Notes: generated by a model from the letters alone, not told the origin. A stretch of DNA of 61,045 bases from Candidatus Obscuribacterales bacterium (GCA_019752635.1 JAIELX010000062.1:1-61045), one strand, 5' to 3'; shown: positions 1 through 8,726, counted from the first letter of the stretch. Made by a program: numbers and translations.

Positions 1-586
1 AGAATCGGCGCCGACACCACTGCAGTCAATGTGCACAATCCAACCATCGACGTTGTTAAGGCATATTGGCAAGCAACAGCCATCACCTTATGCTGTCCCC
101 GTCGGGCGTAGGGAATTCGGACCACCTTCAAATTTACTGGTGTCATTTCAATCGAGGTTGCCGAATTCATTTCCGTTTCCTCCGGTGCACTCTTCTAATC
201 TAGAGACTAGCCGTGAGGAACATGTGAGGGCTCGAAAAATCTCCATGCACCAGAGACGGTGACACAAAGGTAATCCTCAGTCATAATGTTCGTGCGAGGT
301 CTGCTCGAAGGCATCATTAACAGTCAGCTTGTGCGTGTAGGGGATTTACATTACAAATGCTTTTCCAACAAGGTTGTTTGAGGGGCAATTTAACGACTGT
401 CTTCGACTCACGTTCGCAGGTAGCATGCAGTCAACAGGCACGACACCCTTCTCTTCTTGCGCTCAGAAAAGCCTTTACGGGGAACGTAACAGGTAGTCAA
501 GAATTGCTCGTGTCTCATCATCTTTCCAAAAGCGACTACGAACAGGTTCGGTGGCAGGTTTAGCGGGGCAGGAACCGAAGATAACT
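1..586. other. Left-edge stretch without a supported gene
   Basis: Nothing recognisable is encoded here on either strand. Two short plus-strand open frames (29-262 and 357-563) have low-complexity, Ser/Pro/Gln-rich products, no clear ribosome binding site and no resemblance to a known family. No tRNA cloverleaf or obvious terminator hairpin was seen. It most likely holds the promoter of the response-regulator gene that follows, plus the end of whatever lies left of the window. Confidence 0.5.
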
Positions 587-1246
587 ATGATGGCTACAGT
601 AAAGGTTTTCATTGCCGACGACCACGGGGTTGTTCGGGAAGCGCTCAAAAGATTCATTGATGCCCAACCGGACTTCCAGGTTGTCGGCGAAGCCGCAGGC
701 GGTCTGGAGGTAATGGAGAAAGTACAAAGCTCCAGACCGGACATTGTTATCATGGATTTAGGCATGCCGGGACTCGATGGCGTCAAATGCACGGCCAGCC
801 TGATTAAAGCGAATCCGGACACAAAAGTGATCGCCCTCACCGCACACGAAGAAGCCGCTTACATTAAAGATTGCTTGGCGGCGGGCGCCAAGGGCTACGT
901 CCTCAAACGATCTCTGGCGGAAGAACTGCAATTGGCACTGGCCGTAGTCGCCAGAGGCGGCACCTATCTCGACCCCTTAGTGTCGGCAAAATTGCAGGAA
1001 ATGCTGTCAGAACCAGCGGATCCCAATTCATCGGCAAACAAACTGAGCGAACGTGAAGTTCAGGTGGTTACACTGATTGCCCGCGGACTCAGCGCCAAAG
1101 AGATCAGCAAGCAGCTTACTATTAGCGTCAAAACTGTCGAAACTTACAAAGCCCGCGCCCTCGAAAAGCTCAATGTCCACAACCGCGCCGAACTAGTCCG
1201 CTACGCGTTCGATCACGGCTGGTTGAACGACGACCTCGCCAAGTAG
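587..1246 (+). CDS. NarL/FixJ-family response regulator transcription factor
   Basis: Two-component response regulator that binds DNA when phosphorylated by a partner histidine kinase. Residues 5-120 form a receiver domain with the acidic pair D11/D12, phospho-acceptor D57 in the stretch IVIMDLGMPG, switch T85 and conserved K107. Residues about 153-212 form a LuxR-type helix-turn-helix (LSEREVQVVTLIARGLS, then KTVETY). The length of 219 residues is normal. The frame is open from a GTG at 551, but the receiver fold begins directly after the paired ATGs at 587/590, with GGGGCAGGA a little upstream, so I start there. No histidine kinase lies nearby, so it is an orphan in this window and its signal and targets are unknown. 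Confidence 0.93.
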   Translation: MMATVKVFIADDHGVVREALKRFIDAQPDFQVVGEAAGGLEVMEKVQSSRPDIVIMDLGMPGLDGVKCTASLIKANPDTKVIALTAHEEAAYIKDCLAAGAKGYVLKRSLAEELQLALAVVARGGTYLDPLVSAKLQEMLSEPADPNSSANKLSEREVQVVTLIARGLSAKEISKQLTISVKTVETYKARALEKLNVHNRAELVRYAFDHGWLNDDLAK

Positions 1247-1411
1247 GCAGTCGGTCGGGAAATCTATACGTATCTACATTAATCCTTGTAGGAGTATTCT
1301 GGACAGCCTGGAGGAAAAGCCCTACGCGCCTTTTCTGCCCGACAGGTTTTTCCCTACGGCGTCGTAATCCAGCCCCTTCGGTATGAAGGATTGAAGATGC
1401 CGACTTTTCGA

Positions 1412-2488
1412 TTAGCCTAACTTCGAAACGCAAGTTGATCGAATCTCGCGTGCCCGCGACTCCAGTTTGTTCGCCAAAGCGGCTCGTTTTGTCTTTCTGA
1501 GCAGCACGGCATAGGTTTCGACGCAGGATGCAACACAAGGGTGTTCAACCCCGTAGACTCTGACTCTGGCTTTCAGGGCCATCTTCAGTGGCTGTTCCGC
1601 ATCAGAATACTTTTTCATCGCCAGGTACATGCTCGATAGGTTGAGCGCTAAAGTTGCGTACTCAGCATTGTGTTGACCGATAGTTAGCTCAAACACGGCC
1701 AAACCTCGCTTGTACACGGACTCAGCATGCTTGTTCTTGCGTTGAGCGCGAAAAAATTCAGCAAGCCTGGCTAACGCTCGTCCGGCCATTAAATTGCAAT
1801 TCCAGGTTGAGTCTTCATTTTCCAACAATGTGCAAAACACCAAATCGGCAGCCTCAACAATGCGATCTTGCGTGTAGTAGAGCCAGACAATCTCAGCCAA
1901 GGCCAGGTCATCCACCAGATAGCCGATAGCGCATTTATCACGAACAATTGGCGCCACTTGTTCGGAATATTCCTTTGCTGCGGAAGCATCGTCCTGCAAA
2001 CGGCACACCACCGCCAGTACCAGCAGGAAGTACGCTTGATAGTACGTGCTGGCCGGTTCGCGCAACGCAGAGATACTGAGAATAGTGCTGCGCGCCTGCT
2101 CGTATTCCCCCTGCTCCAAATACAATGCAGTGAGCAGCTTGGCACTTTGCGCAATCTTGGACTCCGATTGCGGCAATTGAATGAAGTCTAGCTGCAAGGC
2201 GCGTTGAAAATACAATTCAGCCGGATCCAGCCGCCCGCTGATCCAGCAAACCCACCCGAGCCGATGGAGAACGGCCCGAGCACCATTGTGATCTTCTTGT
2301 TTTTCTCTCAGCACCAGCGAGCGATTAAACGTCGCTTCGGCCTGATCATAGGATTCCTGTAAGAGGAAGGCCTCCGCCAGAGCTTCCAGATCCGGACAAA
2401 GTTCGGCAGAATCGGCGCCGACCGAGCCTTCCTTCTCCGCCAAAGCGCTTAGCAATAGCTCCAAGGTCTGCTGTTTCGATTCAATCAT
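1412..2488 (-). CDS. Tetratricopeptide-repeat protein
   Basis: A 358-residue soluble protein made of degenerate TPR helical pairs: a repeat near residues 35-80 (ALAEAFLLQESYDQAEATF), further pairs through the middle, and a clear Fis/kinesin-light-chain-type repeat near the end (YATLALNLSSMYLAMKKYSD, then the phrase VYGVEHPCVASCVETYAVLL). There is no signal peptide or membrane segment, so it is probably cytoplasmic. TPR proteins bind protein partners; the partner is unknown. Its start codon overlaps the stop of the secreted gene upstream by ATGA (2485-2488), so the two are translationally coupled and probably act together. Confidence 0.85.
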   Translation of the reverse strand: MIESKQQTLELLLSALAEKEGSVGADSAELCPDLEALAEAFLLQESYDQAEATFNRSLVLREKQEDHNGARAVLHRLGWVCWISGRLDPAELYFQRALQLDFIQLPQSESKIAQSAKLLTALYLEQGEYEQARSTILSISALREPASTYYQAYFLLVLAVVCRLQDDASAAKEYSEQVAPIVRDKCAIGYLVDDLALAEIVWLYYTQDRIVEAADLVFCTLLENEDSTWNCNLMAGRALARLAEFFRAQRKNKHAESVYKRGLAVFELTIGQHNAEYATLALNLSSMYLAMKKYSDAEQPLKMALKARVRVYGVEHPCVASCVETYAVLLRKTKRAALANKLESRAREIRSTCVSKLG

Positions 2489-3114
2489 TTTTTCTCTCGA
2501 TTAGGAAGCACGAAGTCCGGCAATTTGGTATCACCGGACACGGTCACCTGTTGCGTTGTAATAGCTGCTATATCGCGATATCGATCATTACGAATCTCGA
2601 TAATTTTTTGACCGGGAGTCAGCGTCAGCTCAAACTCGCCATTCCTTCCCGTGGTAGTGATGCCCCCGCCGTGAACCACTTCGGCATTGGTCATGCCGTC
2701 ATCGTTTGCGGAAAATCTTACATGCAGCCCCTTGATCCCGACGCCACCACTGGTGATGCGACCGGTGACCACGAACCCGCGTCGCAGCTGCACAATAAAG
2801 TGCTTGCCGGCTTCGCCGGAAACATGTTCAAAGTGCGCTCGACTAAGACCTGACTCGGGAGGAGGCACCACAACGAATGAAAAGAAGTTGCACTCCGCAT
2901 GCTTGATAGCGAAATGCCCTTTGCCATCCGACGAGCCTTTGACGTCGTCGCCTGTCTCTTCGTCGTGAACAAATATCTTGGCACCGCTTACCGGATGATG
3001 CTCAGGACTGAGCACCCTGCCCTTCAGCATCATTGTCAACGGTGCGTCCGCACTTACCGGTGCCGCCACCGCTAAACCAATCATCACCAAAACCGCCAGA
3101 TTCAGTAAACGCAT
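2485..3114 (-). CDS. Secreted carboxypeptidase-regulatory-like (beta-sandwich) protein
   Basis: About 209 residues. An N-terminal signal peptide (MRLLNLAVLVMIGLAVAAP, cleavage near VSADA) is followed by two beta-sandwich modules of the carboxypeptidase regulatory-like type: GRVLSPEHHPVSGAKIFVHD with a following DGKGHFAI strand, then a second unit starting VTGRITSGGVGIKGLHVRF with GRNGEFELTLTPG. These are the usual 'GxV.d..g.pv.ga.V......G.f.l' signatures. The frame can be read from a TTG at 3132, but ATG 3114 has GGGCGAG just upstream and gives a clean signal peptide. Extracytoplasmic; no catalytic residues seen. First gene of a two-gene coupled unit with the TPR protein. Confidence 0.75.
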   Translation of the reverse strand: MRLLNLAVLVMIGLAVAAPVSADAPLTMMLKGRVLSPEHHPVSGAKIFVHDEETGDDVKGSSDGKGHFAIKHAECNFFSFVVVPPPESGLSRAHFEHVSGEAGKHFIVQLRRGFVVTGRITSGGVGIKGLHVRFSANDDGMTNAEVVHGGGITTTGRNGEFELTLTPGQKIIEIRNDRYRDIAAITTQQVTVSGDTKLPDFVLPNREKK

Positions 3115-3312
3115 AAAACTCGCCCGCGCCAATAAGGAAAATATACATTAAAGCGCCTGTGCGTCTCATGCGTTAACTATTGGTAAGCCCGCACGAGATT
3201 GCAGCCACGCAGCGCGTAACCCGGCACAACGCATGTGCTACTATTACCCCGAAACAATTGAGCGGCGCCCTGTATGCGCCACATGACGACCCTTATCTTG
3301 CGAAGCACCGCT

Positions 3313-3945
3313 ATGACAAACGAAGCGAAACCAGTAGTACAGGAAGCAGCGCTCAAATCCTCGGAAGAAGCCGTGCGTGAGGCAGTAGCGGAGTTTGGCG
3401 CCCAGCATCCGGAAGTTCTGCGACGGCTGGAGCGCTATGTGGTGATGTTGCGACGCGCAGGTCGCGATGCGCAAGCGGATAAACTGGCGGAAAAGGCGAA
3501 AACACTGCGGCAGATTCTTGGTCCCCAAGCAGACACGCCGGTGCCCATTCCATCAGCGGCAGCGGCGCCTAAACCTGAAGCAGCGCCATCTACGTCCACC
3601 CCCCCGGCGGAACAATCACCAGCGGCGGATGCAGCGGCACCGGTGGAGAAAGCGTTGTTCAACAGCAAGGGTGAGCATATCGCCATGGAGACCGGCGGTC
3701 ACTTGTACGCACCCAGCGGCAAATACTTGGGCTACTGGTCTGCCGACATGGAAGCCTATATCAGCAAGGAAGGTCGCTATCTCGGACAAATTGTCGAAGA
3801 TAATCGCCTGGGCGCAGACCCGACATGGCGTTTCCGGCATCTGAGCTTCACCAAAGGGTATGAAGGCGATCGCGCCGGCTGGAATCGTGTTGCGGACGTA
3901 AACAGGGTTTTTCTTCCGTACGGATTCGAAGACGTAGAAATCTAG
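3313..3945 (+). CDS. TPR-like protein with C-terminal beta-flower-like domain
   Basis: Roughly 210 residues. The N-terminal third is helical and resembles the last repeat of a TPR array (PEVLRRLERYVVMLRRAGR, then ADKLAEKAKTLR). An Ala/Pro-rich linker of about 50 residues follows. The C-terminal 90 residues contain short repeated units of the form 'LFNSKGEHIA / LYAPSGKYLGYW / YISKEGRYLGQI', spaced like the blades of the 4-fold beta-flower domain; this assignment is by eye. No signal peptide if started at ATG 3313. In-frame ATGs at 3274 and 3283 would add 10-13 residues, and no upstream ribosome site decides between them. Function unknown. It stands alone between a leftward operon and dusB. Confidence 0.65.
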   Translation: MTNEAKPVVQEAALKSSEEAVREAVAEFGAQHPEVLRRLERYVVMLRRAGRDAQADKLAEKAKTLRQILGPQADTPVPIPSAAAAPKPEAAPSTSTPPAEQSPAADAAAPVEKALFNSKGEHIAMETGGHLYAPSGKYLGYWSADMEAYISKEGRYLGQIVEDNRLGADPTWRFRHLSFTKGYEGDRAGWNRVADVNRVFLPYGFEDVEI

Positions 3946-4049
3946 ACACTAACGGCTTCACTATCTGCAGCAAATCACCGGGCGCCCCCTCCAGGTAGTA
4001 GAATACGAACAATGTCGTTCCCAAGTGGAACAGCACAGGAGATCCGTCG

Positions 4050-5180
4050 ATGCCACGCATCGGTTCGCTCAATTTGAAAAGTCGCGTCTACGTCCCGCCC
4101 ATGGCAGGAGTAACGGATATTGTGTTTCGCAACATCATCCGGCGAATAGACCCGAATTGCCTGCTGTCCACGGAAATGGTTTCAAGCCGGGCCCTGCTGC
4201 ACCGCGGCGAAAATAGAATCATGGACCTGGCACCGGATGAACATCCGATCGGTATCCAGATTTTCGGTCACGAACCGGAGATCATGGCGGAAGCAGCGCA
4301 GCGCGCACAGCGCCGAGGAGCCAATTTCATCGACATCAACATGGGCTGTCCCGTGCCGAAAATTACCAAGGGTAAAGATGGTTGCGCCTTGATGCGCGAA
4401 CCTGACCTTGCAAGAGAAATCATCGCCACCGTTAAGTCCGCTGTAGACATTCCGGTCACAGTCAAGTTTCGACTGGGCTGGGACGACACCAGTCGTAACG
4501 CGGTCGAGTTCGGCGAAATGGCTGAAGACGCAGGCGTTTCAATGGTAACGGTACACGGAAGAACAAGACAGCAACTCTATTCCGGAAAAGCGGACTGGGA
4601 CTTCATCGCAAAAGTAAAGAAGGCGCTGTCCGTGCCGGTCTTCGGAAACGGCGACGTTTTCAGCCCGGAAGACGCAGTGCGCTTGCTTGAGATCACAGGA
4701 TGTGACGGCGTCGCTGTGGCGCGCGGTTCACTGGGCAACCCCTGGGTGATTCCGCGCATTACAGCATTCATTGAAACAGGTCGCCTACCGCCTGAAGCTG
4801 ACGACGTCGAGCGCCTTGCGGTTGGCTTCCGCCACTGCCTCGGTCTTGTACTCTACAAAGGAGAGCGGATCGGCACCAGCGAGTCGCGCAGGCACCTGAC
4901 GCATTACACCAAAGGAATGTCCGGCGGCGCGCCTTTCCGCAACCGACTTACCCAAGTCGGCACAGTCACGGATGCACTAAATGTGATGGCAGATCTAGCC
5001 GAACATATAGCAGGTCCCGAGGGCAGACAAAGGTTCTTGAATGCGGTCGAAAATGACTACACAAGCTACTGCAGCACATTGACAGAAACGACAACCGCAG
5101 GCAAGGATCTCTTGCTCTCAATGACACCCTGTTCCGAAGTCCGCACAGACTCGCAGACGATCGCCGTTGCGACTGTATAA
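4050..5180 (+). CDS. dusB: tRNA-dihydrouridine synthase, DusB/NifR3 type
   Basis: Flavoenzyme that reduces specific uridines in tRNA to dihydrouridine using FMN and NADPH, in the cytoplasm. The TIM-barrel signatures run in order: PPMAGVTDIVFR (17-28), IGIQIFGHEP (67-76), DINMGCPVPKITKGKDGCAL (95-114) with C100 in the NMGCP position of the conserved catalytic cysteine, VTVKFRLGWDD, TVHGRTRQQLYSG (phosphate/FMN contact), VFGNGDVFSP and the GSLGNPWV stretch. A helical tRNA-binding tail follows. The 376-residue length is slightly above the usual 320-350, with a poorly conserved tail. ATG 4050 is preceded by CAGGAGATCC, a good ribosome binding site. Single-gene unit. Confidence 0.96.
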   Translation: MPRIGSLNLKSRVYVPPMAGVTDIVFRNIIRRIDPNCLLSTEMVSSRALLHRGENRIMDLAPDEHPIGIQIFGHEPEIMAEAAQRAQRRGANFIDINMGCPVPKITKGKDGCALMREPDLAREIIATVKSAVDIPVTVKFRLGWDDTSRNAVEFGEMAEDAGVSMVTVHGRTRQQLYSGKADWDFIAKVKKALSVPVFGNGDVFSPEDAVRLLEITGCDGVAVARGSLGNPWVIPRITAFIETGRLPPEADDVERLAVGFRHCLGLVLYKGERIGTSESRRHLTHYTKGMSGGAPFRNRLTQVGTVTDALNVMADLAEHIAGPEGRQRFLNAVENDYTSYCSTLTETTTAGKDLLLSMTPCSEVRTDSQTIAVATV

Positions 5181-5218
5181 GCCAGGGCGCCGCAACTGCG
5201 ATCCGGGCTTTGCAGCTA

Positions 5219-5428
5219 TTACTTGCTGTATAAAACTATGATTTCGAAAATTGCAAAGAACCAGGCGAACGGGCAGGCTATCGTAAAAACGGTGTCGAGG
5301 CCCCAGTTAATATCCATACCGTCTCGCCAGTCGCAATACCACAGCACCGCGTTAACAAACGGTGTCATCGTCCAGCCCATGATGCCGGCCATGAAGGCAA
5401 AAATCAGCAAAATAGCCCAAAAGTCCAT
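5219..5428 (-). CDS. Small two-helix membrane protein, unrecognised
   Basis: A 69-residue product starting at ATG 5428 (MDFWAILLIFAFMAGIMGW) with a first hydrophobic helix, a short polar loop containing YCDWRDGMDINWG, and a second helix (TIACPFAWFFAIFEIIVLY) running to the C-terminus. The frame opens at 5488; the extra 20 residues hold HCQRCGCRNTRVVTC, which could be a tiny metal-binding knuckle but has no ribosome binding site. A plus-strand frame overlaps it (5223-5468) but is less protein-like. It may be a real inner-membrane microprotein; function unknown. The 291 bp from 5489 to 5779 carry nothing I could recognise. Confidence 0.4.
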   Translation of the reverse strand: MDFWAILLIFAFMAGIMGWTMTPFVNAVLWYCDWRDGMDINWGLDTVFTIACPFAWFFAIFEIIVLYSK

Positions 5429-5779
5429 GCAGGTCACCACCCGAGTATTACGGCAGCCGCACCGTTGACAGTGCTGGCGGAATGACATCAGTCAAAAATC
5501 TGAACTCATCATAAGTGCAGAAGCAACGCACTGCAAGCCTCTTGCCGACCGATCCCCGGACGGATAACGCCTTTTTAATGGGGTTTTTCCCACTGCAGAC
5601 GAGAAAGAGACTGCACAGACTCGCAAATGTCCGCAGCTGTCTACGTATTGCCGATTTACTTACAGGAGCGCTCTGCAGTCAGCGCATCAGGGCACGCGAA
5701 CTTGAAAAGCCCGACAGGGTCGGCACGAAGCGAACCCGACCGGGACATTCGAAGTTATTCCGACGGAAGACTTACTTGA

Positions 5780-6001
5780 CTAGTAGACGCGGAAGTCGCC
5801 AGGTCCCTGAGTTGAGATGAGAATGGTTCCATCTCCCTCGGCGGCAACCATCTGCAAAGCCTGAATGACAGGATTGGTAGCCCGTGGCTGATCGCGTGTC
5901 TCAGTCTTAATCTGTTTAGCGCGCTGCGCAACCTTCAAAACCAACTCATAACGGTTGGGGTGGCTGTCCAGCAATTGATCCAAGATGCGTGTTGTGTTCA
6001 T
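5780..6001 (-). CDS. rpoZ: DNA-directed RNA polymerase omega subunit
   Basis: The small omega subunit that helps the beta-prime subunit fold and assemble into RNA polymerase. The 73-residue product starts at ATG 6001 (MNTTRILDQLLDSHPNRYEL). It carries the omega signature NRYELVLKVAQRAKQI followed by NPVIQALQMVAAEG, with the usual Arg/Asn contacts. The frame is open 12 codons further up, but ATG 6001 overlaps the gmk stop by ATGA, the arrangement expected for translational coupling. gmk-rpoZ adjacency is common in many bacteria. Confidence 0.93.
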   Translation of the reverse strand: MNTTRILDQLLDSHPNRYELVLKVAQRAKQIKTETRDQPRATNPVIQALQMVAAEGDGTILISTQGPGDFRVY

Positions 6002-6690
6002 TTTGGTGAAATGACCGCTGTTTTTCTTATACGACATCTCTCAGCATACACGATATGCGTAAGATTATTGACGGCCTCTTCTATATTGTCGTTAACAACT
6101 TCATAGTAGAAAAGGTTCTTTTCGAGCATCTCCAACTCTGCCTTCTCCAGGCGAGCGGCGATCTTTTCAGGAGTTTCAGTACCGCGTCCTTCAAGCCGAA
6201 CTCTGAGACTCTCAAAAGAGGGCGGTGAGACGAAAATCAGAAGGGACTCGGGGCGACGGAGCCGCACTTGCTTCGCGCCTTGAACCTCAATTTCCAACAA
6301 GACGTCGTTGCCGTGCCTAAGCTGGTCTTCGACCCAGGCTTTCGGCGTGCCATACATGTTGCCTGCAAACTCTGCGAATTCAAGAAAACGACCGCGCTCT
6401 TCCATGTGTTCAAATTCATCGCGAGACACAAAGAAGTAGTCGACACCTTCTTCTTCTGCGGGACGACGATTTCTTGTTGTAACTGAGACCGACTTAACTA
6501 AATGCTTGATGCGCTGAAGCATCGTTTTTGTCAGAGTACCCTTGCCAACCCCGGACGGGCCGGTCAGGACGATCAGATTGCCTCGACGTACACTGGCAAG
6601 CGAAGCGTCGGCCGAAGAGCCATGACTGGCAATACTCTTGCTGTGTTCGGGTGTAGATTCCACCTGTTTCACCGCGAGTTCCACCTTCAA
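5998..6690 (-). CDS. gmk: Guanylate kinase
   Basis: Phosphorylates GMP to GDP with ATP, an essential step in GTP and dGTP supply. P-loop GPSGVGKGT at residues 44-52; SVSVTTRNRRPAEEEGVDY is the GMP-binding region with the Arg and Tyr contacts; FLEFAEFAGNMYGTP and DVLLEIEVQGAKQV follow as in the family. The enzyme body is about 195 residues; the 35-residue N-terminal extension is unusual and rich in polar residues. No in-frame ATG precedes the P-loop. The longest start is TTG 6690, with an in-frame GTG at 6684 as an alternative. It overlaps rpoZ downstream and diverges from rqcH. Confidence 0.95.
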   Translation of the reverse strand: MKVELAVKQVESTPEHSKSIASHGSSADASLASVRRGNLIVLTGPSGVGKGTLTKTMLQRIKHLVKSVSVTTRNRRPAEEEGVDYFFVSRDEFEHMEERGRFLEFAEFAGNMYGTPKAWVEDQLRHGNDVLLEIEVQGAKQVRLRRPESLLIFVSPPSFESLRVRLEGRGTETPEKIAARLEKAELEMLEKNLFYYEVVNDNIEEAVNNLTHIVYAERCRIRKTAVISPK

Positions 6691-6821
6691 CCACCCATCC
6701 AGATGTCTTCAAGGTAACTGATGGTTAGTTCCGCGTAAAGAGCACAGGCGAAACAAAGTGGAAATTCTTTGTGGGGCGCCTGTTACTATCTTGTGTGTTC
6801 AGCGCTGCCGCCGAGGTACAT

Positions 6822-8627
6822 ATGCAACCGTTCGACGCTCTCACCATGAGGGCGATAATCCAGGAGGCCAGACCGCTCCTTCTCAACAGAAGGATCGACA
6901 AGATCCAGCAGCTGAGCCGGGATGAAGTGGTCCTTGCCTTACGCTCGAAAGCGGGAACTGCATTTTTATTGGTTTCGGCACAAGCTTCATTCGGACGTCT
7001 CTGTCTGGTGCTGACAGCACCGCCCCCAAAGACCCAGTCGACTCCCGCCTTTTGCCAGATTCTGCGCAAACATTTATCTTCCGGAACCCTGGTCGCTCTT
7101 GATCAAATTCCAGGCGAACGAATTGCCGACCTGGTGTTTGCTTGTACGGACGAACTGGGCAACCGAAGCACGAAGATATTAACGGCTGAAATAATGGGTC
7201 GCCATAGCAATTTGATTCTATGGGACAAAGACACGGAAACAATTCTGGGCGCATCGCACAATGTGACGCAAGAGATGAGCCGACAAAGAGAAGTTGCTCC
7301 GGGACTGCGATATTGCAGACCGCCTAAACAAGAGAAGCCCGGCATTTTCTTCGTCACTGCCGACGAGTTTGCCAATGCATTCTCGGTTTTGAAATCAGCG
7401 CAACTTGAAGCCGAAGAAATCAAAACTTACGAACAGTGGTTAATGTCTACCTTTGCGGGATTAGGCAGGCACCTCTCGGAGGAGATCATTGAAGCGGCGG
7501 GATTACTAGGGGGCTTTAACGGCCATCCACCTTCTGAATCCACCAGATCGGCTCTCTGGTCCAAAGTCAACGCTATTCAAAGTTCCGTAGCGTATGATCC
7601 ATCCATGCGTGAAGATCTCACCCGCTTTAGCGTCGTCTCCTGGTGGAAACAAGCAGCACCGGAACAAGCCGATCAGTGGAAAGAATTCCCTTCCGCAAAC
7701 GATATGGTCGATGCCTACTTTCGCGGGATTCAGCTTCGAACCGAAATTCAACAGCTTAAAGACCGCATTCGCTCCGAGCTTCGCAGCGAGGAGGAAAAGC
7801 TCAAATTCAGACTCAACACTGCGGAAAAACTACTCGGGACCTCCCGAGACCACCATCACTACAAGAATTATGGCGACATGATCCTTGCAAATCTGAAGAA
7901 TCTCCACCCCGGGCAGAGCGTCTTGCAGTGCCCGGATCTGTACACCGAATCCGGTGCCAAAGTTGAGATTGCCCTTAATCCAAATCTAAACGGATCGCAA
8001 AATGCTCAGTCTTATTACAGACTGTTTGCAAAGTCTCGAACGCGCTGTCAAACGGCCCGGGCATCGCATCAAGACGCGGCAGCTCGTCTGGAAGAAGTAA
8101 ATTCACACTTTAGATTGCTCGACAAAGCCGATAGCTTGTTGGAATTACAGTCTCTTAAAGAACGTGTGCTAGACAGAGGAAAAAAGGCGGAAGCACCGCA
8201 GCAGAACCAGCAGCGACCACGAGACAATAAACCATCGCAACCGCGGTTGATGAGCATAAAGTCTTCCGACGGTCTTACGATTATCGTCGGTCGGAATAAA
8301 ACGGAAAACGACGTTCTCATCAGTAAGTTGACGCAGCCTCACGACATCTGGCTCCACGCACAGGGACTGGAAGGCGCTCACGTAGTCATTAAAACGCAAA
8401 ACAAAAAAGAGCCGCCCGCAACGACACTAAGAGAAGCAGCGCAAGTAGCAGCCCGTTTCGCCAGAACAGGACTGGGAGGCAAGATTAAGATCGTCTACAC
8501 GCTCGGCAAATACGTGCGAAAGCTTGGGAAAGACAAGCCCGGCTTGGTGCGCTACGAAAACGAAAGAACGCTCGAAGTAGATACCACTGCGCCCATGCCT
8601 CCAAGTTTGCGCCGCCTTTTCACATAG
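6822..8627 (+). CDS. rqcH: NFACT-family ribosome quality control protein RqcH
   Basis: Large-subunit-binding protein that recruits tRNA-Ala to obstructed 50S subunits and directs alanine tailing in bacterial ribosome rescue (known role in Bacillus). The NFACT-N domain is at residues 1-250, including EIMGRHSNLILWD (123-135). A coiled-coil middle spans about 290-440 (QQLKDRIRSELRSEEEKLK). The NFACT-R domain follows from about 470 (ISKLTQPHDIWLHAQGLEGA, then YVRKLGKDKPGLVRYENER). At the tRNA-selecting DR site this protein reads E99-R100. ATG 6822 follows CCGAGG at good spacing; the frame is open earlier (6771) without a ribosome site. 601 residues, normal length. Older annotations call this family fibronectin-binding. 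Confidence 0.92.
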   Translation: MQPFDALTMRAIIQEARPLLLNRRIDKIQQLSRDEVVLALRSKAGTAFLLVSAQASFGRLCLVLTAPPPKTQSTPAFCQILRKHLSSGTLVALDQIPGERIADLVFACTDELGNRSTKILTAEIMGRHSNLILWDKDTETILGASHNVTQEMSRQREVAPGLRYCRPPKQEKPGIFFVTADEFANAFSVLKSAQLEAEEIKTYEQWLMSTFAGLGRHLSEEIIEAAGLLGGFNGHPPSESTRSALWSKVNAIQSSVAYDPSMREDLTRFSVVSWWKQAAPEQADQWKEFPSANDMVDAYFRGIQLRTEIQQLKDRIRSELRSEEEKLKFRLNTAEKLLGTSRDHHHYKNYGDMILANLKNLHPGQSVLQCPDLYTESGAKVEIALNPNLNGSQNAQSYYRLFAKSRTRCQTARASHQDAAARLEEVNSHFRLLDKADSLLELQSLKERVLDRGKKAEAPQQNQQRPRDNKPSQPRLMSIKSSDGLTIIVGRNKTENDVLISKLTQPHDIWLHAQGLEGAHVVIKTQNKKEPPATTLREAAQVAARFARTGLGGKIKIVYTLGKYVRKLGKDKPGLVRYENERTLEVDTTAPMPPSLRRLFT

Positions 8628-8663
8628 GGCAGGAGGTCATCGGACAATTCTTCGAACCTGGAT

Positions 8664-8694
8664 TTGTCGCGCGCTGTATGGTCTCGTCTATAAT
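8664..8694 (+). promoter_or_regulatory. Candidate sigma-70-type promoter
   Basis: A perfect TATAAT at 8689-8694 lies 33 bp before the GTG at 8727. A TTGTCG at 8664-8669 could serve as the -35 element, but the 19-bp spacing is long. It would drive the nucleotidyltransferase-fold gene. Motif match only. Confidence 0.35.
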
Positions 8695-8726
8695 CATCCA
8701 TGAATGAGTTTCCGAAAGGCTTGTAG

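Noticed and set aside
29..563. Two short plus-strand frames before the response regulator
   Set aside because: Low-complexity products, no ribosome binding site, no family resemblance; the second overlaps the region just upstream of the response regulator start.
1..2424. 15-bp identity (agaatcggcgccgac) between position 1 and about 2410
   Set aside because: A match this short is expected by chance about once or twice in a window of this size; no other sign of a repeat.
5515..5820. 101-codon plus-strand frame between the small membrane gene and rpoZ
   Set aside because: Arg/Thr-rich random-looking product, no ribosome site, and it runs into rpoZ on the other strand.
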